The notes beneath the pieces are model-generated. The model was not told where the DNA came from. It made no database searches and saw only the letters and a list, made by a program, of their open reading frames with translations. A program made the position numbers and the translations under genes. 64,000 bases of DNA from Liolophura sinensis. Its lineage: Eukaryota; Mollusca; Polyplacophora; Chitonida; Chitonidae. This document shows positions 57,055 through 64,000 of this stretch, one piece after another. The DNA is taken from NCBI RefSeq assembly GCF_032854445.1, contig NC_088307.1, forward strand, positions 17,918,001 to 17,982,000, written 5' to 3'. The first letter of the stretch is position 1, and every line of letters starts with the position of its first letter.

Positions 57055-57060
57055 GCACGT

Positions 57061-58101
57061 TGTTATGTATGACTATTTAACGTTTTCATGTACTGTTAGC
57101 CTGCGGACCTTTGTGTTAAGCATAACAGGCCCTGTTATATATGTACAGCGCGGACCGGATGGAAAGCACCTTGTTCAATGCTTTGTTTATTTCACTGGCT
57201 GTTCATTGGCTGTTAATTCTGTGTTTAAAAATAGTTGAATCCACCTGGGACGTATATAAGCCGTGTTTTCTGTGCAGAGTGGAGGTATTTTTGCTGCATC
57301 CACTGGGAGCCAGGAGAGTGTGCGACGCTCTCGTATCGAGTCCATTATATTGATATGAGCTGGTGATGCCAGTTTCATTTGGGAGGACAGATTTTTATGC
57401 CGGCACCGTTTGTGTACCACAGTAGTACTGATGTCTGGTTTATGTGAATTTCTGCGGAAGTCACGTTTATTGGTGTTCGGATCTTTATTATGATTATACA
57501 GTGTGGACTGTGTAATTTGTTTAACACGCTGACCTCACCTGACCGACAAGGTCGTCAAGGACTCTAAACTGAAGTTTTCAGTTTTGCAAAGGACGTTCGT
57601 TCTGCCACAAGGTGACATTACTCTACGTCTCTGAACGGTGAGTTTGTGAGTTTCTGCGGGAGCTGTGGCCGTTCTAAAGTGGATTATACCTCCATGTCTG
57701 TATTTACCCTGTGTTGTGCTCTGCGGGTGTGACGTCATTCAAAGGCTTGACTGTTCCAGTTCTGTGTAACCTGTGTGCTGTGTTCGCGTTCGCTAACCTA
57801 GCGAAGTACCTGACTGGGACAGTTTGTGACTTGTGTGAATTGTGTGTTTATCCCATGGTCTTTACGTTGGATCTCCTGGAATACGTTCCTTGGGATGCAA
57901 AGGTGAACTGGAAACTTTTAAAGACCGGTAATACGGTCTGATGTGTATGTTTTTTTATGTTGTTGTGTATGTTTTTTTTATGTTGTTGTTGTTGAACTGT
58001 CTGTAAAACTGTACGTCTCATTTTATATATAAAGCCATTGTTTACATTGTAATATTGAGTCACTGAGTCTGTTTTCTGTTGCTGTTTACAATACCGTAAC
58101 A
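57061..58101. mobile_element. Probable solo LTR
   Basis: A 1041-bp segment starts TGTTATG and ends CGTAACA (TG...CA ends, short imperfect inverted repeat), flanked by ACGT on both sides (57057-57060, 58102-58105). It contains a TATA-like tatataag at 57253-57260 with an upstream ATTGG box (57205-57209), consistent with an LTR promoter. No coding sequence is convincing. The matching internal element is not in the window. Confidence 0.6.
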
Positions 58102-58849
58102 ACGTACCTTAATCGTATGAGCAAACTATCTAAACAAACTAGTAAAGTAAAACTGTTTAGGTTTGGTACATACGTTTTCACCCTTATTGTAACGATCTTA
58201 TTTATTTTTGGAGAATATCTCCTTTTTGGAATTTTTAATTCTACTCACGCCAGATGTTTTACACCGAGCAGTTACTTGGTGAGAGTTCACCTGACACCAT
58301 TTCCATTTAAAAATGGCTGAAACATGAATTTAGTCAATACTTTAAAAGCACGAAAGCACAGCCGCTAGAACGTCTCGGGGCGCCGTCACCGCAGTCAGTT
58401 CGTGAAATTTCTCATCTTTATTTAATGACATGAAGTACGGTATGTCATTAAATATTTATCATAAAGTTTCTGCTATTAACGAACGCAGAAAAAACACTAA
58501 TTATTCAACTTTTTCATCTGCTTCTGCAACCAATATTTTTAAACATTCTGAGATAGCTTGGCACAGTTTCAGGAAGCTTGCATCTTTATTGACACAAAAA
58601 AATCATAAATAAACGAAGTGTCTACTATAACGAAAGTAGAAAAACACTGTAACATTTTGATTAATATCTGTATTTCTAAAACGCGCGTGTCTTTAATGTG
58701 GTTTTATGGCAGATGTCACGACAGAACAGCATTTTGAGAAATACTAGACCAGTGACGTCTAATAAATCGCACTTAACATCATTCTACTTTTTTAACAAAT
58801 TTTGCTCAAGCCATGGTGCTAGGGGCGTGTAAATTGCTACTATTTATGC

Positions 58850-59000
58850 ATTTACATGAACAGTTAGAACAAAACCCTGAACTGTATACGATGTAAATTG
58901 AGGTAAATTGTCAAGAGGCCATATTTCACCAGTTACGTGTGATCATTTGCCAGCTATTATAGCGTCGTCGCTGCTCTGACCTTACTCTCTGTGTTGTACG
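58850..59000 (+). repeat. Unclassified interspersed repeat, copy 6
   Basis: CATTTACATGAACAGTTAGA, TTGAGGTAAATTGTCAAGAG, CATATTTCACCAGTTACGTG and AGCGTCGTCGCTGCTCTGAC match the copies in the receptor intron. Confidence 0.65.
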
Positions 59001-59721
59001 TCTTTATTACATATGTTTAGTCGTCCATTTAGTCTTGTGACAGGAAGGGATTTCTGTAGAATACAACTATGGCTTCGCTGAGTCTTATCCCTCAGTGTTA
59101 TATTGTCCCGCGGGTTGGTGCTTCAGGGCTAATTGCAGTTCCGAAGGACTTTCATTCCGCGGTATCTTTCACATGTGCCACCAGTAACAATAGTGAGTAC
59201 AGGACGTCTTGTAGAACCTATTCTGCAGAAAAAGTTTTGATATAGAAGATCTATTTCTGGATGAAACCTTACAGGGTATGAACAATGACCTTATTTTTAA
59301 CAAGTATACCAGCTATAATAATTACCGCACCTAATACACTTTTTGTATAGACATTGTGACGTTAAAAGGCTTGTTAAGTATTCGAATTTTTTGTACCGTT
59401 ATATAAAATGACTTGCTTTTTCAACACATTCATTAACATTGCATTGATGTTGATTTTGAACAATTTCTTTGTAGTTCTCACTCTGAGAACCATTTCTGAT
59501 AGTCAATCCATCATTTATTTGACTGGAATGTTACATCAAGATTATGTTATATGTATGCACATGATTGCAATAAGGGATCATTTCTTCACGTCGGGCTCCA
59601 GCTGGATCGAACAGGAATGACGTCAACGCTGACGCCAGACGTGGTGTCAGGGACCAAGTCTGAGATCCGTTTTACAAACTAATTCTGATTTGAAGGTAAA
59701 AAATTGTCTAATTTACTGACT

Positions 59722-59790
59722 TATTTGATTAGTGTTTTACGTCGTACTCAAGAACATTTCACATATACCACTGCGGTCAGCATTAGGCCT
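59722..59790 (-). mobile_element. SINE family A, 3' fragment
   Basis: Reverse fragment: TTGATTAGTGTTTTACGTCG, TACTCAAGAACATTTCACAT and TGCGGTCAGCATTA. The head is missing. Confidence 0.7.
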
Positions 59791-60039
59791 ATACTTTGTC
59801 TATTGAGGGTATAACTTACGTCAAACGTAACTGTTGAGATGATACACACGGTACATAGAGAAACTTCGCAGTGGTAGTTACGTTTGAAATAGTGTAACAC
59901 CCTTTGTATAAAACGGACACCTGAAGGCTTGGTGAACACTTTTTGAGGTTTTGTTTTCATCAGAAGCGTCATTGTGATAGTAAGCAATAAGTCACACCTA
60001 ACAGGTGAAATCCGGCATGGTGCTTGGGGATGTGTAATT

Positions 60040-60190
60040 TAGCTGCTATTTTAGCATTTACATAAAGTTATAATAAAAACCTAACTGAGGTAAATTGACA
60101 AGAGACCGTATTTCACCGGATACGTGTGACCATTTGCCAACTATCACACTGTTTTCGACGCTCTGGTTTTACTTTTCTGTGCTGTTGCGG
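60040..60190 (+). repeat. Unclassified interspersed repeat, copy 7
   Basis: CTGAGGTAAATTGACAAGAG, ACCGTATTTCACCGGATACG and TGTGACCATTTGCCAACTAT. Same order as the other forward copies. Confidence 0.65.
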
Positions 60191-62379
60191 ATTTACCTCA
60201 ATTAGTGACTTTTTCTTTTTGTTCAGTTAAATCTTTGCGTAGAAGCAGACATTCCTATACCAGCGGTCAACCAAAATGAACGTTCCAGGTCAATAATCGC
60301 AAGGCGAATTACCAAAATAACGTTCAACACAAACAACCATAAGAAAGTATATGAAGTATGACATTAAGACAGATTCAGGCAAAGAGAAGCAGTCAACAGT
60401 TTTGAAGGATGTTGGAAAGACGCGAGGAATGCTCTACGTGACTGAATGAAATCACTGTGCAAATCGTGTACCATGCCAGTATTTAAGCTGTAGAAGATCC
60501 AAATACGTATCTCAGTTGCGCTTTGATTGCAACTGTTCATATACCCAACGTGGTTATCTAATTCCCATAGTCTCGGATTAAGCAACTTATACGCCTCCTG
60601 TCGCCATGGATTAAGCAAAATTAAGTCAAAAAAAACATGCAGTGGTGTTAATAGAGATTTATTGCATGTCATTTATCTAGAACTTCTCAAAATGCGATCT
60701 TTTAATAATCCAGACACAATCTCTAGCTTCAGCACTACTGTGCCGATCAAATACAAAACAGACGTTTTGCAGCTAAGCTTATGTAAATGTTAGTGATGTT
60801 ATAAACGTCATGTATGATGGTTATAACAACAACGATGGTAAATGTTCTCGCCCATGGGAAGGTTAAAATACATAATGTTATGAAACAAAGACCAGATTGA
60901 TGATTCTGAATCAGTGTTGTGGCATGCTGGTAATGGCACAATTAAGGGACTTGTGAAGAAAACATTGACTGTTGGCATACCTTGTTAGAAAGGTCAAAAG
61001 GTCGGCCCGATGTGTTCCTCCACCATGTCTGTCCTCGTTTTGACATTGGTATTTCTGCTTCCGGAATACGTCGAATTCTATCCCCATGCACCACGTGTCA
61101 ACTGTTGCTGAATGCCGGACTGTAATATGCGTTTTCGCCATCGCAGTTTATGGAAGATTATAACGAACAGATAAACCACCTACAGTAAGTTTGCCGTACA
61201 TTTGAAACATTCGCTTGTGGAGGGAAGGCGGGGGGGGGATAGATTTCCTGAAATAGAGGGAGCGATATCAAAACGAAGCCAAACATGGGCGGGGCGTGCT
61301 GGAAAAAAGTTTTGACGTTTATCTTTGGGTTTCTATCTAACAAAGTGAGCCGGCGACCACATAATATGTTGGTTTTATTAAGAATACATGTAGGAACACT
61401 CAGAGAATAACTTTAATGGAGCACTGTGAGTGCTTCAGTGCAATCTCACCTTCCATCGGGTTAAAGCATTGTGAATTGATACCTAGAACTATGATACATC
61501 TCGCCCAGCTAGTGAGGCCCACTGAGATGTAAATGTGAACTAATGTCACTGATCGAATGCCGGGAATCCCATACGACCCACAGAGGGTTTCCGATTTACG
61601 ACGACAGCCTTCGCAAAGCATCATCGTATACAGTTACTCAAAAAGCGTCTCAAGTTATAGAGAAGGTACGGTAATTAAACAATTTAAGCGACTTGCAAAG
61701 AAGGTAGGATATTCATTAAAAAGAATAATTTGTAATGAGGGTGTGGATGGATGAAGAGATTGCTAATATCATTGTACCATGAAATTTTACTTTGTCTTTG
61801 ACACAAAACCAACGAATTTTATGCAAACTATAGATTCAGTTATGCGTACACGCGATGTGTAGGGCATATCTATCGGTTAGTTACTGTCAACAAGAATTGA
61901 AAACGCACGTTTTGAACGATTGAGTCTACGTAGGCGGTGGACAAATCGTGGTGATTAACATCAAACAGCATGCATTGTCAACTTATTCCATTATAATGAA
62001 TACAAACAGAGAGAGTCAGTGTTTACTATATGGATATCAGTATCTTAAATTAAACCATCTAAGTACACGGTGTATTTCTTATGCTAACGATTTGACGATT
62101 TCAGGTAAAGAAGAGCGCAGGCAAGGGGAAGCACCCATGCAATTCTTATTTCAGTTCACAAACGAACTTCACTTCCCAAATTTCGGAAGGAAAAATTTTA
62201 TTGGATAAATGACATTCCATTACCAGGACCCTTGTTAGCCGTCCTACTCTAGCAACATAGGTCAATTGGGTTGAACGCCTGGACTAGGATAAATGACAGA
62301 CGAGCGAAAAGTAGGTGTTTTGCCAGATCTCTATAGTCAATTTAGGAATTACGCAAAGTCTTGCAACGTATACGAAATG

Positions 62380-63960
62380 ACATATCCTGTAACGAAGAGA
62401 ATGAGCCATACGAATCCCTGTTCGTTGATATTGAATTGACTATCAAAAATAAATACCTCGAAGGAATAACATCACCCCCGCCCCGGAAAAGACGTTCAAC
62501 TCTTCAGTAAAATGCATTTTACTTGGTGACTTTAACATTGACCTTTTTAAAACAGACAAGTTTACGCCCACCACATGTTTCCTTGATATTATGAAATGTA
62601 ATTACTTCCTACCGTAAATAACTAAACCAACCCATGTTAAACAACCTTGGCGGCCTTGGTTGATAATATTTTCACGAACAGAATTTTTTTTCGGGTATAC
62701 TACTAACTGATATAAGTGACCATTTTCTTTTGATTCACATTTTTAAGATCAATATTCAACCATTCCCGACACAAGGAAAAACAATTAAAAATACTCAGTG
62801 GCATGAGATCCTTGAGAAGGATTATACAAATAAAGTGCTTTCTTTAATTCACTCGTTATTTACAAACATTTACGATGAGCATTTTCCAGTTGTATCATTT
62901 CGCTCACTAGAACACAGAATAAATTTGTCGAGAATAACTACTTCGTCCCAACAAAGGAAATCACTATCGAACTGTCACAAACAAACTTAATAAACTAATA
63001 TCGAGAACCAGAAAAGAATATTATGAGCGTAAATTTAATAAGGCAAATAACGACATAAAAGGTACATGGACGGTTTTGAACGAACTCCTAAGACGAAATA
63101 AAGGTGACATACCAACAAATTTTACTAATGAACACAATGACCTCTTGGATAATCGATTCCATAGCAAATAACTTCAACAAATATTTCAGCACTGTTGCAG
63201 CAGATCTAAAACAAACTATCCCTGAAACCTTGACATCTCCTCTTGATTTTCTGCAACAAGTATCTAACGCAAATTTTAACCTGTCACCAGTCACACCGAG
63301 CGATGTTAAATGTATTATCCGCAAACTACGATTCTCCTGTCCCAGGTACTGATGGCGTATGTATGTCTGTGTTGAATCAGTCTCAGACTATATCTCAGTG
63401 CCCTTTTCTCATACAATTAACCTTTCCTTAAGAACTCTCATTATTCCAAAATTGTTTAAAAACAGGTAAAAGACCACACTTTAAATCTGGTGATAACCCC
63501 CCTTACGATAACTACAGGCCGATTCCGTACTACCTGCTGTCAGCTAGATTGTAGAAAAATTAGTTGCCCTTCAAATAGTTGGCTTTCTGGACAAAAATGC
63601 CATAATAAAAAATACTCAATACGGATTTCGACCTAGCCATTCCACTGCACAAGGAAGTTTCGGCCAAGGAACAGCGCAAATTCAGTGACAAGTGAGCTGG
63701 AGTCAATAAAGTTTTACTAAATATTAACAAAACTAAATGCATGATCATTAAACCATACAAGAAATCACTCCCTTCAGACATCCCGAAACTAAAAATAGGC
63801 AGCTTTGAAATAGAGTTTGTTGATGATTTCAAGTTTCTTGGCGTTGTTTTCAGCGCTAACCTATCATCGACATTACACGTTATATATATATTTCAATACA
63901 TACATACACGCAACATAGGAATTATAAAGAAACTTAAGAACAAAAAACACTTCTGATACT
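62380..63960 (+). pseudogene. Decayed non-LTR retrotransposon (LINE), jockey/CR1-like
   Basis: Fragments in LINE order and several frames. Endonuclease text ESLFVDIELTIKNKYLEGIT lies at about 62415 and LLGDFNIDLF at about 62520. A linker region follows. RT text includes TDGVCMSVLNQ (about 63350), DNYRPI (about 63510) and QYGFRPSHSTAQ (about 63620), then directly NINKTKCMII and FKFLGVVFSA (about 63725-63855). The segment that should hold the catalytic [FY]ADD is absent, so there is an internal deletion as well as many stops. The start is uncertain and the element continues past the right edge. Confidence 0.8.
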
Positions 63961-64000
63961 GTGTATCTCCCTCATTCTACCCTACATTTTTTATGCAAAT

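Larger units (their letters stand above)
58106..62380. other. Repeat-rich region without an assembled gene
   Basis: It holds two copies of the unclassified repeat, a SINE tail and two short candidate first exons: 59069-59192 plus and 60981-61141 minus, each an ATG followed by a donor-like site. Neither candidate shows a known domain. Confidence 0.45.

Noticed and set aside
58117-58320. 67-codon plus-strand frame with a hydrophobic segment after the solo LTR
   Set aside because: No domain, no splice sites and AT-rich composition; a membrane-like stretch alone is expected by chance.
60364-60672. 102-codon minus-strand frame (LLNPWRQEAYKLLNPRLWEL)
   Set aside because: Protein-like to the eye but overlapped by an equally open plus-strand frame, with no domain or splice support.
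62040-62215. ISYANDLTISG resembling an RT active-site motif upstream of the LINE endonuclease
   Set aside because: It lies in the wrong order for a LINE, has no flanking RT motifs and could be chance; not enough to call an element.

Overview
The window is animal nuclear DNA: AT-rich, intron-rich and low in gene density, with consensus GT-AG introns and many SINEs, MITE-like elements, minisatellites and decayed retroelements. Gene content and SINE types (tRNA-derived SINEs ending in AATAAATA or CACTCAC) suggest a marine lophotrochozoan such as a mollusc, brachiopod or annelid. This placement is an inference; no species is named by the sequence.

Three genes can be assembled exon by exon. (1) A plus-strand DOK/IRS-type adaptor (984-12,485; eight coding exons, about 902 residues once one apparently missing base is allowed for) has an N-terminal PH domain, an IRS-type PTB domain and a long Ser/Pro-rich tail with two YXXM motifs. 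(2) A plus-strand alpha-arrestin (25,571-35,667; seven exons, 383 residues) has arrestin N and C domains and two C-terminal PPxY motifs. (3) A plus-strand rhodopsin-class receptor (45,855-52,520; two exons, 390 residues) resembles melatonin receptors. A fourth gene starts on the minus strand 129 bp from the adaptor start codon. Its first two coding exons (signal peptide, then a short extracellular-looking piece) are visible before it leaves the window on the left.

The space between and inside these genes is mostly repeats. Adaptor introns hold a 30-bp minisatellite, a SINE carrying a near-identical 290-bp inverted repeat, and a 1.6-kb array of 20-bp units. The 17-25 kb intergenic region holds several minisatellites, one a 75-bp array split by a SINE, and a MITE. 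The arrestin introns hold 19-bp and 100-bp arrays. The receptor intron holds SINEs, a second MITE and a scattered unclassified repeat. From 53.6 kb the window is dominated by mobile elements: an internally deleted Ty3/Gypsy element with LTRs and a 5-bp target duplication, an abutting probable solo LTR of 1.04 kb, and a decayed LINE running off the right edge.

The genes show no sign of forming a shared pathway. The adaptor and alpha-arrestin both belong to families acting just under the plasma membrane in receptor signalling and receptor trafficking, but nothing here links them to this receptor. I found no CRISPR array, rRNA gene, functional tRNA gene or clearly new biological system. The more unusual observations are the single-base break in the adaptor PTB exon, the shared 3' core of two otherwise different SINE families, the inverted-repeat SINE, and the melatonin-receptor-like protein that lacks two known ligand-contact residues.
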